This document shows, one piece after another, positions 55,169-64,000 of a stretch of 64,000 bases of DNA (the stretch's first letter is position 1; each line of letters opens with the position of its first letter). The notes under the pieces were generated by a model. The model searched no databases. It was not told the DNA's origin and saw nothing but the letters and a program-made list of their open reading frames with translations. A program made the position numbers and the translations under genes. The stretch is from the NCBI GenBank assembly GCA_011037195.1, contig JAAEAF010002536.1, positions 101,140-165,139 of the forward strand, in the 5' to 3' direction. The DNA is from Triatoma infestans (lineage: Eukaryota; Arthropoda; Insecta; Hemiptera; Reduviidae).

Positions 55169-55565
55169 ATTTTGGGAGTAATCCCCCGATTTTTCGACAT
55201 TGCCAAAAAGGAAATAATTGCCATTCTATTATCTAAAAAAAAATATTAATTAGAATTAAATATGTTGTCAAAATTATGATTTTTTTTTTTTTTAAGAAAA
55301 TCGGTTGCAGGGAAGTGTAAATTATTTCATTATTTAATTTATAAATACACCAACCGGGATTTCATTAAATTTATTACACTAATGAATTATAAAAAATTAT
55401 AGAAACATATCGACTTTTATTGGGAACTTTTATTTTTTTTTTGAAAAAGTTCATGAAAGAACTTTGTTGGAATTTGGAATGTATGTTTTCTTCTAATAAG
55501 TTATTAAGTTAAGCTTGTTAACTGTAGTAAGAGAAAGTCGTGTGAGTGTTTCAGATCAGATTATT

Positions 55566-55742
55566 ATTATTATTATTTTTAAATTAAGGCGCGTCAACAG
55601 CTACGGTCATTTGCGCTCGGAGCCTTCTCAGTGCACTGCCGGCCTCCGGACAGTGTTCTCTCATTACAGACAACACTGTCCATCACCGGACAATGAGCTG
55701 TAAAGGCTCCTAGGAAGAGAAAATCTAAGGGCAGCACGGTTA
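55566..55742 (-). mobile_element. SINE, tail type a, head missing
   Basis: GGCGCGTCAACAGCTACGGT through GGGCAGCACGG is the 3' two-thirds of the SINE in reverse. GATTATTATTATTA flanks both sides. Confidence 0.75.
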
Positions 55743-55756
55743 GATTATTATTATTA

Positions 55757-57222
55757 TCGCCATGCTCTGCGCTCCCCGGCGCTGTAGAGGTTTAGGATTA
55801 TTACGGTGCAAATGGGAGGCACCAATTCAGCAGTGGACGATCGCTCAGAGGCTATCGCGAGTCTCCGAACGCCTATTTCGGTCCGTATTCGATTATGACG
55901 CTGAAGTTTCGGAGTGTACGAAGCGTCTTGGGGTGGAAAGCGCCAGCCCTTCCGAGGTACAAAGTTTGAGGAAGGTAAGACAGATGCTGAGATTGAATGC
56001 CTTTAATGAATGGGCATCATGTAAGTGGCAGCGAATAGGGGTTGGCGCCACTTTGCTGCCAACCCAAAGGCGAATAGCTTTTTTGCGATAGGAAGATTCT
56101 GTCTGGGTCCGAATGGATCAACTCCGTAAAATTGAATACGAACTATGCCCCGCTGCAGGGTATTCCTGGTGTACGCGATTTAGCGGGAGATGTGGGACCC
56201 CTTTGCCAGCAAATGTGGCAGAGAGAACGAAACCCCAGCTCATGTGCTTAGAAGTTGTCCCAATAACATGCTTCTCGTTACACGCAGACATCACAACATC
56301 AAGCATAAGTTAGTTGAGTTGGTTGACAGAGTAGGGCTATGTGTGTAGGGAAGAAGTCTACGCCATAGACGAAAATGGCACTTCAAGATATTATGCTGAT
56401 ATCATTGCATTTAAAAGTAATACTAAATCTGCGTGGATTCTGGACCCAACGATTCGTTACGAAAGCAATGATGTGGAACAAGCTGAGAAAGTGGATCAGG
56501 AGAAAAAAATCTATTTATGAGAAATGCATTCCCTTTCTTAGAGAGATATTTAGGGAGCAGTTTGGCGTGAGAGACTACAACGTTTGTGGATTGTGGTTCG
56601 GAGCTAGAGGAGCGATCACCACCAAAGCTTACTAACGGACATTCTGTTGGAAATTGGGATCGAGTCAGTTAACCTATCAATTTTAACAGACTATTCTAGT
56701 CGACTCCTTGAGTACAGTGAACCAGCACATTTATGGCTGACGTTTCACTTAAAATTAAGTTTAAAAAAAAAAGGAAATACCATGAATCCACTTGTTTGAA
56801 GAAGCGTCTTGCTAATGAGTTTTTTTTTTTTTTAGTGTGTTAGTGTGTTCTTTCGTTCGCTTTTCTTTTATTGATTAAGTAATACTTTTAGCATGCAGTT
56901 TCAATATTGTTAAATTTCCATTTATTTACTTGTATATTGTCAATGTGCAATGTTATTGATTTGATTTTCTCTAATAATGACTTATTGATGCGATTATCGA
57001 TTATATATGTCAATGTATATCTGTTTGTATTTGTTATTTTTATTAAGACTGGTTATGCGTTTGTAACTATAAATGTGATAAGCTTTAATTGTAATTTTTG
57101 GTATAAAATGAATGTCAACTTGACTGATTGGCACCCACTGTGTTTAAACAGACTCAATGTAATTGGGCAGCCCCATTTATTGTATATTTTATCGCAATAA
57201 AGTGTTTCTCTTTATTATTTAA
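55757..57222 (+). pseudogene. LINE with restriction-like endonuclease end, copy 2 (longer)
   Basis: Frame 1 (55762-56091): CRGLGLLRCKWEAPIQQWTI and VRQMLRLNAFNEWASCKWQ, a region after the reverse transcriptase. After a shift: KCGRENETPAHVLRSCPNN (about 56211-56270), a C-x-H-x-C zinc-finger end, followed by RRHHNIKHKLVELVDRV. Another part: EEVYAIDENGTSRYYADIIA, WILDPTIRYESND (56430-56470), a one-base shift near 56505, then KSIYEKCIPFLREIF and VCGLWFGARGA to a stop at 56635. The order, zinc finger then DPTIR-type endonuclease, fits R2-like elements that nick a target site. It is inactivated by at least three shifts or stops. The 3' UTR ends near ATAAAGTGTTTCTCTTTATT. Confidence 0.7.
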
Positions 57223-57224
57223 AG

Positions 57225-57845
57225 CGCGTTTTTTTTTTTTTCTTTTCTTTTTTAAAGTTTATGGTCCCCATTGGCTTAGCGTCAAAGGAAAAAAAAAAAA
57301 AAAATGATTTCGTACTAAGAGAAAATGTATTTTCAATAAAAACTCAATTTAAACTTTGATATTATCGCAATAGTTTCTATAAAATAAATGAGAAAGAGAG
57401 TGAACAAATAAAAATTTTGAGAAACTGTAAGGCATCAGCGATTCTGATGCTTCAGAAATTGCTACAAATATATAAATCAACCACAAAATTCCACCCAAAA
57501 CTTACGTATTTATAATGAAAGTATATTAAACCAATGTTGTAGCAAATATATAATTAATTATTAGACTTATAAGTTATATTAAGTTATATATAAGTTATAC
57601 TGAGAAACAATGAAATATCCGTATGTATAAAAATAATTTTAAATACATATGTATAATAAAATTTAATTTTATGTAACAGAGAAATTGCTTTAGCTTTTTT
57701 TTTTTATTAACTGTTTAATAAATTATTTTTTTTAAAAAAAAAAAAAACTTTGCAAATTTTAAAATTGCCAAAATTTTATGTTGTACCCCAGTAAAATTAT
57801 TTACAAAACAAATGTGGTTAATAAAGTATATATTCATTTTTTTAG
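57225..57845. other. AT-rich stretch without recognised gene
   Basis: Possibly the intron before the exon at 57846. No other exon seen. Confidence 0.4.
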
Positions 57846-57934
57846 CCGTATTGTGCACAATATCTCCAGGTGTTACTCTAAGGGAACTTGATAAGGCAAC
57901 CCTGGATTATTACTGTCGCAAAGAGAAAAAAGAG
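57846..57934 (+). CDS. Candidate internal exon, M24 peptidase-like
   Basis: Eighty-nine bases bounded by an acceptor (TTCATTTTTTTAG) and a donor (GAG|GTAATT). Only one of the three frames is open throughout. It begins after two bases of a codon and encodes LCTISPGVTLRELDKA followed by TLDYYCRKEKKE. The PGVTLRELD segment resembles the helix of M24 metallopeptidases (methionine aminopeptidase, aminopeptidase P, XPNPEP3), where PGxTxxELD is common before the metal-binding half. GC content is above the flanks. No other exon of such a gene was found by eye, so the rest of the gene may lie outside the window or in unrecognised exons. Confidence 0.4.
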
Positions 57935-58346
57935 GTAATTTCTTTTTACTGTAAACAATGATTAAGACATTTTTCAATATCTCAAATTATGTTTATCGTC
58001 ATTTTTTTCTTGAACGTTGAAATTTTGATAAGGTTTCAAGTTGAACCCTGATTTTTTATTAGCCAGATTTTTATCATTGTTAAGTTTAGATTGAGATAGA
58101 TAATATTCTTTAACTTTCATCTCTACATTATTTTAAATACGTGCAAAATGTACAACATAAAATGCTTAAAATAACAATAGAATATAACCTATACATTAGG
58201 AATCTGCTTTGAATAATTCTCGAAAACAATTAGTGTTTTGTTTTTCTTCAATTGTGGTCTTTATTTTTGGGAAATTAATCTTAATTTCTATTTTCTAAAA
58301 CGCCCATCATTTAATTATTTTAAAAATATTGTCAATGTTGTTTTTT

Positions 58347-58630
58347 TGGTTGGTTCTGCAGTGTTGGAAAGCATCAGCGATATTTACCACATGATAGCCT
58401 GGTGTTTCTTTTTGTAGTCATCAACCGGTTTTGTGGCGTTCGCCCATCATCAGGTGTTGTTTTTGTTAAATCAGTATGGTAATATATATTTGTGATTTGA
58501 GTATATCAACTCAAGTCTATGTTATACCACAATGTTTTGGCAAAAATATCCTGATTATAGGAGAACGCCCTAGACCGGTCGATGACCACAAAAAAAAAAG
58601 AAGCAGGCAATCATGGAAAATATGACTGAT
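58347..58630. repeat. Ribozyme-type palindromic repeat B6
   Basis: The left arm (58347-58460, minus motif) has CTGATGA at 58453-58447, hairpin-like GGGCGAACGCC, then CAAAACCGG with the GAAA lost. The right arm (about 58540-58625, plus) has CTGATTA, GGAGAACGCCC, TAGACCGGTCGATGACC. The arms are separated by about 80 bases. Both motifs are damaged. Confidence 0.65.
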
Positions 58631-58676
58631 ATTGCCGATGATTCGGCAGTTTACTCAAAAAAAAAATTGTGTGTGT

Positions 58677-58707
58677 GAAACACACACACACACACACACA
58701 CACACAA
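58677..58707. repeat. (CA)n microsatellite
   Basis: Expansion of the CACTCACACA word at the 5' end of a family A copy. Confidence 0.9.
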
Positions 58708-58878
58708 CTTCTTCCACTTACTGCAGAATTGCAGATTTTTCTTCTTCACCCTAACAATTCATATTAGTATTTTAAAAATCGTCAATATTTTTATGGAGAA
58801 AATTTAAAAAAAAAAAAAAAACAATTGAAAAACCGATTTTCTTCGAAACTAGGAATTTTGGTAACTTACATAATTCTA

Positions 58879-59104
58879 TGAATATGTGTGGATAACATCT
58901 GGTATTTTATCCGTCGTAGCATGCATATTTATTGTCTTTCTGACCGTTTCGGGACTTTCATCCATCGTCAGAGCAAATTAACCAAGTTCGTGTAGAGAGT
59001 TCACCACTTCAACGTAATGTTTCTATTACTTGTTACTCACAATTGTTGGTTATATTATATTATAATTATATACATTCTACGACGGATAAAATACCAGATG
59101 ATAT
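58879..59104. mobile_element. Ribozyme-type element, family D
   Basis: Inserted into family A copy A10 with ATAATTCTA at 58870-58878 and 59105-59113. The inverted arms match: CATCTGGTATTTTATCCGTC (58896-58915) and its reverse at about 59084-59103, then a shorter extension (GTAG). The left arm continues into a minus-strand hammerhead-like motif; the right arm does not retain one. Length is 226 bases. Confidence 0.7.
58936..58977 (-). ncRNA. Hammerhead-ribozyme-like motif, family D
   Basis: Minus strand: TTTGCT (58977-58972), CTGACGA (58971-58965), U, hairpin GGAT-GAAA-GTCC (58963-58952), C, GAA (58950-58948), ACGGT (58947-58943), a stem III of two pairs with a one-base loop, C at the cleavage position (58942), then AGAAAG (58941-58936), which pairs with TTTGCT except for one G.A mismatch. 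The core bases are intact. As in families B and C, a U follows CTGANGA; here a U-C apposition closes stem II. Confidence 0.65.
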
Positions 59105-59707
59105 ATAATTCTAATTAATATTATTTAGTTGACAGAATTGTATAGCATATTGTTGATCTACAATTTGCACTTTCGAAGAAACCAGAACCCCCTCACCCCC
59201 TCCTACAAAATGGCCCTTAAATGACTTTCCCGCGGAGAAATGTTTAATGGGCGTAAGAAAATTGTTGGAGCCGTTTTAGAGCAAATAGCAGAAAACTAAA
59301 AAACTACATTTAGTAAAGCGCACTTCTGATCATCCGATTTTTCTTCAAACTCTGAATTATGATAACATATTTAATTTCTAATTAATATTATTTAGATGAT
59401 AGAACTGTGTAATAAACTGAAATAGCACTATAGTGGAAACTGTAAAGCCCCAAAAATTGCCATTAAATGAATTTTCCCGGAGAAATGTTTCAAATAAAAG
59501 TTGTAGCTCATTGTATGTGTAGTAGATATATTATGTTATGTGTATACATCATGTCACGCGGATGTCCCCACCCTCTACTGGCTGAACTACTTAAAGTAGT
59601 TTTTAGTGTTCTGCTATTTTTCTCTAAAACGGCTCCAACGATTTTGTTACGCATAAAGAGGGTACTACTTTTATTTGAAACATTTCTCCGTGGAAAAGTT
59701 ATTTATG

Positions 59708-60378
59708 TCCTGGGTTCGAATCCAGCTGAGCTACCCTTAGATTTTTTCTTCCTAGGTGCCTCTACAGCTTACTGTCCGGTGATGGACAGTGTTGTCTGTA
59801 ACGAGAGAACACTGTCCGGAGGCCGGCCGGCATTGTACTGAAAAGGCTCCGGGCGCCTGCAATGGATGCAAGAAATATAAAAATATACTTAATTTGAAAA
59901 AATCAAAATTATGGAGAATATGTGACACTCCCTTGCAAAAGGACATTTCAGGTAGAAGACCACTATTGTCTTTTAGAGTTCATGAACTTGATAGCATTGT
60001 CTACCCCAACTTCTCACACAGGGAAAGATTTGAAATAACAATTAGAAGACATTCCTTCAATATAGTTGGTTGTAGATACCGAAGCAGAACATTTGTTTTT
60101 CGCTCTCTTAGCAGCAGTGCATATTAATAAGTAATAATTTCTTTCCAAATAACTTGTAGTTATTATTTTAATAGAATATATTTATTGTTAGCAGTGGTGA
60201 CTACTTTCTTATTTCTGATACTTTTCTCTTAAAGCTATATACTTACAAGCCCCTTTTACTAAACCGCTCGTGCTACTCAAGCTACCAGCACACAAACACA
60301 CAACATTACCAATCACATTTCACGCCAATGACCATAGATGTTGACGCGCTCTAAATACAAAAATAAAAAAAAAAAGCA
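59708..60378 (+). mobile_element. SINE, tail type a, split by a solo LTR
   Basis: It begins at the B box (GGTTCGAATCCAGCTGAGCT), runs to GGGCGCC at 59857, and resumes at 60323 with CGCCAATGACCATAGATG, then GACGCGCTCTAAATACAAA and an A tail. It is 5'-truncated. The LTR at 59858-60322 sits in the tail. Confidence 0.8.
59858..60322 (+). mobile_element. Solo LTR, family F, complete
   Basis: Begins TGCAATGGATGCAAGAAATA and ends CCAATCACATTTCA (TG...CA). Four-base target duplication CGCC (59854-59857 and 60323-60326). It explains the split SINE. The open frame at 59789-60127 runs through the junction and is not a gene. Confidence 0.75.
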
Positions 60379-60839
60379 CTATTGAGGAAAATGTAAAGCC
60401 CCAAAAATTGCCGTTTAATGAATTTTCCCAGAGAAATGTTTCAAATAAAAGTTGTAGCTCATTGTATGTGTAGTAGATATATTATGTTTAAAGACCGTTT
60501 TCCGAAAAAATCACAAAAAAATTAAAAAAAAAAAAAATTCAATAAAGTGGCAGTTGCGTATGATGTTTTTGCCCAAAATGTTCGTATCTGTTACCGGAAG
60601 TAGTATCTAAACGGAATACCAAGTTTGAGCTGCTTCCTGCGAATTTCCATTTTTGAGATATTCTTTTCACACACATCCACGCACGTATGTAGACCCCATT
60701 TTCTAAAAACCATTTTCAAAAAAACCATTTTTTTTGGACTCAGGGGACCTCAAAACGTTTATTTTCAGTGAAAATTCAATTTTGAAAATCTAGCACGATC
60801 GCAATACTTCCCCTCTTAGTAGGAGTAAGAGAAAATAAT

Positions 60840-60984
60840 AGCCATTATAGGAATGAACGTTTAAATAATGTTGTGCTTCCTTCAATAATTGTTTTATGTG
60901 GACTGGAAAACCCAATTATATTGATATTTATAAATTACTGATGGCCTTAAACTGCTTGTAAAACCCTTGTATTGCCTTTTTATT
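60840..60984. other. Unassigned
   Basis: Short AT-rich gap between family A and the LINE. Confidence 0.4.
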
Positions 60985-61002
60985 GTAATAACTTCTCTTT
61001 AA

Positions 61003-61782
61003 AGGTATTTGTATGAGCTCGGACAGCCAAGCTGCGCTGAAGGCGCTGAGTTCATGTGTCTTCACTTCCAGGTTGGTGTTAGAATGTACTAAAAGACTGG
61101 AAGAGCTTTCTTCTCTGAAGGATGTGCTTCTAGTCTGGGTGCCAGGTCACATGGGAATTTTTGGGAATGAGGAGGTGGATAGATTTGCCAAATTAGGCGT
61201 CTCTCTTCCTTTCATTGGTCCTGAGCCTGCTGTTGGCGTGTCTTCTGGCACATGTCTGTTAGGCTTCCAGACATGGACAGCTTCACAGCATTCATCCTTA
61301 TGGATGAGCTCAGTTGGTTTTCGGCAGTCCAAAATGCTCATCGGGGGTCCGGACAAGGCCATTAGTGAGACGTTGCTGTGTTTTTCACGGAGCGCTCTCA
61401 GGCATCTGGTTGGATCTCTTACTGGACATTGTGGTTTAAGGAGACATCTCTATATAATAGGGCTCATGCCGGATCCATTTTGTAGAGTCTGTGAGACAGA
61501 GGAGGAAACACCCATCCATCTTATGACTGATTGCCTGGGTTGTGAGGAAATTAGGTGATTCAGGACCTTTGGTCGGAATAGGATGTCTGTGGAAGAGCTT
61601 AGGCTATTTCCGCTTAAGGTTACTGTCCGATTTATTCGGACTGCGGTGAATCTTAGATGGATTAGATCCGGGTCTGGATTTTTGTTATAGACCCGGTTTG
61701 TTGTTGTTTTTCTTGAGGTAGCTATATGGCCCAGTGAGGCTTTGGATAGGTAGGGTTTCCCCTCCCCACAGACAAATAATAA
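61003..61782 (+). mobile_element. 5'-truncated I-like LINE with RNase H
   Basis: Target duplication of 17 bases, TAATAACTTCTCTTTAA, at 60986-61002 and 61783-61799. The 3' end is AATAATAATAAT. Same family as 53715-54920, judged by the 3' UTR (ATTCGGACTGCGGTGAATCT and GGTAGCTATATGGCCC). It has higher GC than the surroundings and a long open frame, so it is relatively young. Confidence 0.85.
61013..61558 (+). pseudogene. LINE ORF2 C-terminus: RNase H end and zinc knuckle
   Basis: A 181-codon frame open to a natural stop. It starts inside RNase H: D4 in SSDSQAALKAL, H46 in WVPGHMGI and D56 in GNEEVDRFAKLG are the second half of the catalytic set. The first Asp and the Glu lie in the missing 5' part. 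A LVGSLTGHCGLRRHLY segment follows, then a zinc knuckle CRVCETEEETPIHLMTDC (Cys-x2-Cys, His, Cys) and the end. Enzymatically dead for lack of the first half, but otherwise undamaged. The ATG used for numbering is internal, not the true start. Confidence 0.85.
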
Positions 61783-61799
61783 TAATAACTTCTCTTTAA

Positions 61800-62755
61800 T
61801 TTTTACCTACTCATAATAGAAGAGAATAAGTATTCTCTTTCTTCTAAACTGCCAGTGTTAGTTTGCTGATATTGAAGGTCATATTCAGTTAGTTTCTATT
61901 AGGTCCTCAGAACCAACAAGTACACTTCATACTCTCTGAACCGCTTAGTTCCAGGATGAAGAAAATTTGTCAGTCAGAAACGTCATCATTAAAGAGGATT
62001 TTTTTACCTTTTTTGTTTTAACTTATGTCTTTACGCTCCTTTCATCTCCATCCGAAATATAAACAAACTAATCTTGATAACTATAAGATCTTCTTTGATT
62101 TATAATAATAATAATTTTCTTCCTTATATCATCTCCAATATTTTCAGTTTATAAAAAGAGTCCCCCCCTATTTTATTCCCCTTTTCCAAACTAGTACATG
62201 CATAGGAGCGTTACTTTTTTTCATTACAACAATAAACTATGCGCTAAAAAGGGAATCATTGCAAATCTTATCAGGCCAGGTAATAACTAGGTCCCTAATT
62301 GTGATTAATACATTACTGAAACACACTTAAATTTTTGGATTGAGAATTATGGTTTGATATTATAAATCGTCTATATTGCAATGTGCTTCTCCAGGATAGT
62401 GTCGGTAAATTTTATTAAATAATTTAAAATACGTTCATTCTCTGAAGTTCATCAAGTATATTTATTTTTCTAAACGTGAAAGCTCTCTTCATTAAATTAT
62501 GAATTTTTACGAGACTATTCTTCGTAATATGAATTATTTAATATGTAACATTTGATTTCGTCAACCTAATCTTTGAATAATAATTTCCTGTTTTTGCAAT
62601 ATGAAAAGTATGATCAGGAAACTAAGTTTTAGAAAAATAAGGCTAAGTAGTGTTTTTTCATTACGGTTTCTTTGAATGCTGCTGATCCTAGATTTTATTA
62701 GGTGATAGTGCCTACTTCCAACTGTCAATGATATAGGTTTATCCTTTCAGAACCC
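61800..62755. other. AT-rich stretch without recognised gene
   Basis: Nothing supported. Confidence 0.4.
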
Positions 62756-62759
62756 TACA

Positions 62760-62880
62760 AAGAATTCGTTTTTATCAGAAATCGTTGGAGCCGTTTTCTG
62801 AGAAAATCACAAAAAACTAAAAAAATAAAAAACATTCAGTAAAGTGGCAATTCCGGTTGATGGATTTTGTCTACGAAACC
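62760..62880 (+). repeat. Family A internal fragment
   Basis: TCGTTGGAGCCGTTTTCTGA and TCAGTAAAGTGGCAATTCCG are internal family A phrases. Confidence 0.65.
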
Positions 62881-62884
62881 TACC

Positions 62885-63320
62885 TAGGAATCGCAGATGT
62901 CATGAAATATCATCATTACATAATATAGGCGGATTAGTAATGAAGTTGTTAGAATAATAAAAATAAAATAGTTACTAATTTGAAGTCCTTGACACATTGA
63001 ATCAGATTTACCAACACGAACGCAAGGGAAATTTAACTGAAAAAAAAATTATACCCAAAAACTGGTAAGAATGTAAAGTAACCATTAAGATAATGTGAAT
63101 TATTAGCAATGAAAAGAGGAAAGTTACTTTCAGAAAGTTTATAGAACTTTAGATTAAAGTTAAGCAATAATATAATATGTTTTCTGATAATTAATTTATT
63201 GTTAAATTGGTTTTAAAAAAATTCAAACCATTTGTTGGCAAGCGATTAAAATAAGCACATTGCTAATAATTCTGTCTAAAATACTGGCCAAGACAAAATA
63301 ATAATAATAATATGATGTAT
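62885..63320. other. AT-rich stretch without recognised gene
   Basis: Nothing supported. Confidence 0.4.
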
Positions 63321-63323
63321 AAA

Positions 63324-63562
63324 TGGGAATGGATTAGCTTAGTGGTCGCACGTTGGACTCCCATGCGAAGTTGTCGGATTCGAGTCTAGTGCTCTCCCTT
63401 CCTAGGAACCTCTTCAGCTCGCTATCCGCGATAGGCAGTGTTGTCTGTAAAGAGAAAACACTGTCCATAGGCTGCGTAGAGAGAAAAAAGGCCGGCAATG
63501 CACTGAGAAGGCTCCGGGCGGCTATGAACACAGATGCTGACGCGCATTTAATAATAATAATA
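63324..63562 (+). mobile_element. tRNA-derived SINE, tail type a, full length
   Basis: Head GGGAATGGATTAGCTTAGTG (A box), GATTCGAGTC (B box near 63376), body and tail (GGGCGGCTATGAACACAGAT, GACGCGCATTTAATAATAAT). AATAATAAT words lie on both sides, compatible with a target duplication. Confidence 0.8.
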
Positions 63563-63564
63563 AT

Positions 63565-64000
63565 ATAAATGTACTAGAACGCCGAGAGCATTTTCTCAAG
63601 AATAGAAAACGTTTTTCAAATAAGATTCCACAGGTATTATTGATTAATTTGTATGTTAGTAGTTTCACCACAATTTATACATGGAGTACATTAATAGTTA
63701 GTGGAGATAGATAATCCCTCGAAAGGGAAGGGGTGGTCAGATTCTCTCCGATAAGGAAAGTAACATACATAAATTTACTAAGCATAATTTAGATATGAAC
63801 AGTGAGGGTTTCTATTGGAGGATAAAAAGGCTAATTCTAATCATGTATCTTTTTTTTTTTGCACTGCGACCTGAAAGATCTATTGACTCGTTCATTCTTT
63901 AGATAAGCAATGGCTTTTTATACATTATTTTTTTTTGTATTAAGAATTGGTGGTAGACTACATGATGCAATAATAATGCTAAACGTATTTATAATAATGT
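63565..64000. other. Unassigned, short SINE/LINE tail
   Basis: The segment GCACTGCGACCTGAAAGATC at about 63861-63880 matches the reversed type b SINE tail (cf. 3332). Otherwise unrecognised. Confidence 0.4.

Larger units (their letters stand above)
53229..55560 (-). repeat. Repeat family A, copy A9 (reverse, deeply nested)
   Basis: The 3' end is near 53229 (TGACTTTCTCTATGAGTTTT) and the 5' end at 55525-55560 (on the minus strand TCTGATCTGAAACACTCACA then CGACTTTCTCTTAC). Inside it sit a LINE (53715-54920), a solo LTR within the LINE, and a SINE (54931-55168). The order of events is therefore family A, then LINE, then LTR. Confidence 0.6.
58668..60835 (+). repeat. Repeat family A, copy A10 (with nested insertions)
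   Basis: Starts TTGTGTGTGTGAAACACACA with an expanded CA run (58677-58707). It ends at about 60807-60835 with CTTCCCCTCTTAGTAGGAGT then AAGAGAAA. It is interrupted by the family D ribozyme element (58879-59104), a SINE, and within the SINE a solo LTR. Confidence 0.65.

Noticed and set aside
59789..60127. 112-codon open frame
   Set aside because: Runs from a SINE body across the junction into a solo LTR; a chance fusion.

Overview
This is AT-rich eukaryotic DNA, most likely from an arthropod genome and possibly an insect; I cannot name the species. The evidence is the low gene density, a tRNA-derived SINE with several copies, remnants of I-like, jockey-like and restriction-endonuclease-type LINEs, solo LTRs, a Ginger-like DNA transposon and long simple repeats. 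There is no prokaryotic gene organisation. Most of the window is a graveyard of nested mobile elements. Only two places look like ordinary host coding sequence: a 111-codon membrane-protein reading frame at 47957-48292 (minus) with a poly(A) signal just downstream, and an 89-bp splice-bounded exon at 57846-57934 (plus) whose short peptide resembles an M24 (aminopeptidase P type) metallopeptidase.

Layout. 1-5500: repeat family A interrupted by a 5'-truncated I-like LINE with an exact 17-bp target duplication, a SINE, two solo LTRs and a jockey fragment. 5500-13800: a decayed ribozyme-bearing palindrome, a full family A copy, a 679-bp MITE with long inverted ends, and a SINE split by a solo LTR. 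14000-24000: LINE fragments, a jockey reverse-transcriptase relic, two reverse family A copies, one holding a LINE insertion and a 0.7-kb TTAGATAG-type satellite. 24650-30431: two family A copies head to tail, a SINE/LTR/ribozyme-element nest, and a complete 1365-bp Ginger-like element with 205-bp inverted ends and a TATA target duplication. 30600-38830: SINEs, a second ribozyme palindrome type, a LINE with its target duplication, and a solo LTR. 39290-47260: a LINE with its target duplication, a Ty3/gypsy integrase remnant between direct repeats, and duplicated RNase H LINE fragments. 49700-57200: two endonuclease-type LINE copies and a deeply nested family A copy. 58300-64000: two more ribozyme elements, a split SINE, and an I-like LINE with its target duplication.

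Most interesting signal: at least three unrelated short repeat families (called B, C and D here) carry a hammerhead-ribozyme-like core: CTGANGA, a hairpin, GAAA, a very short palindromic stem III, and a cleavage-type triplet. They are built as inverted repeats, with the motif on the minus strand in the left arm and, where preserved, on the plus strand in the right arm. Small hammerheads lacking a proper stem III are known from Penelope-like retroelements and were reported to work as dimers. No Penelope reverse transcriptase or GIY-YIG domain is visible here, so these would be non-autonomous. All identifications were made by eye; alignments and folding were not run.
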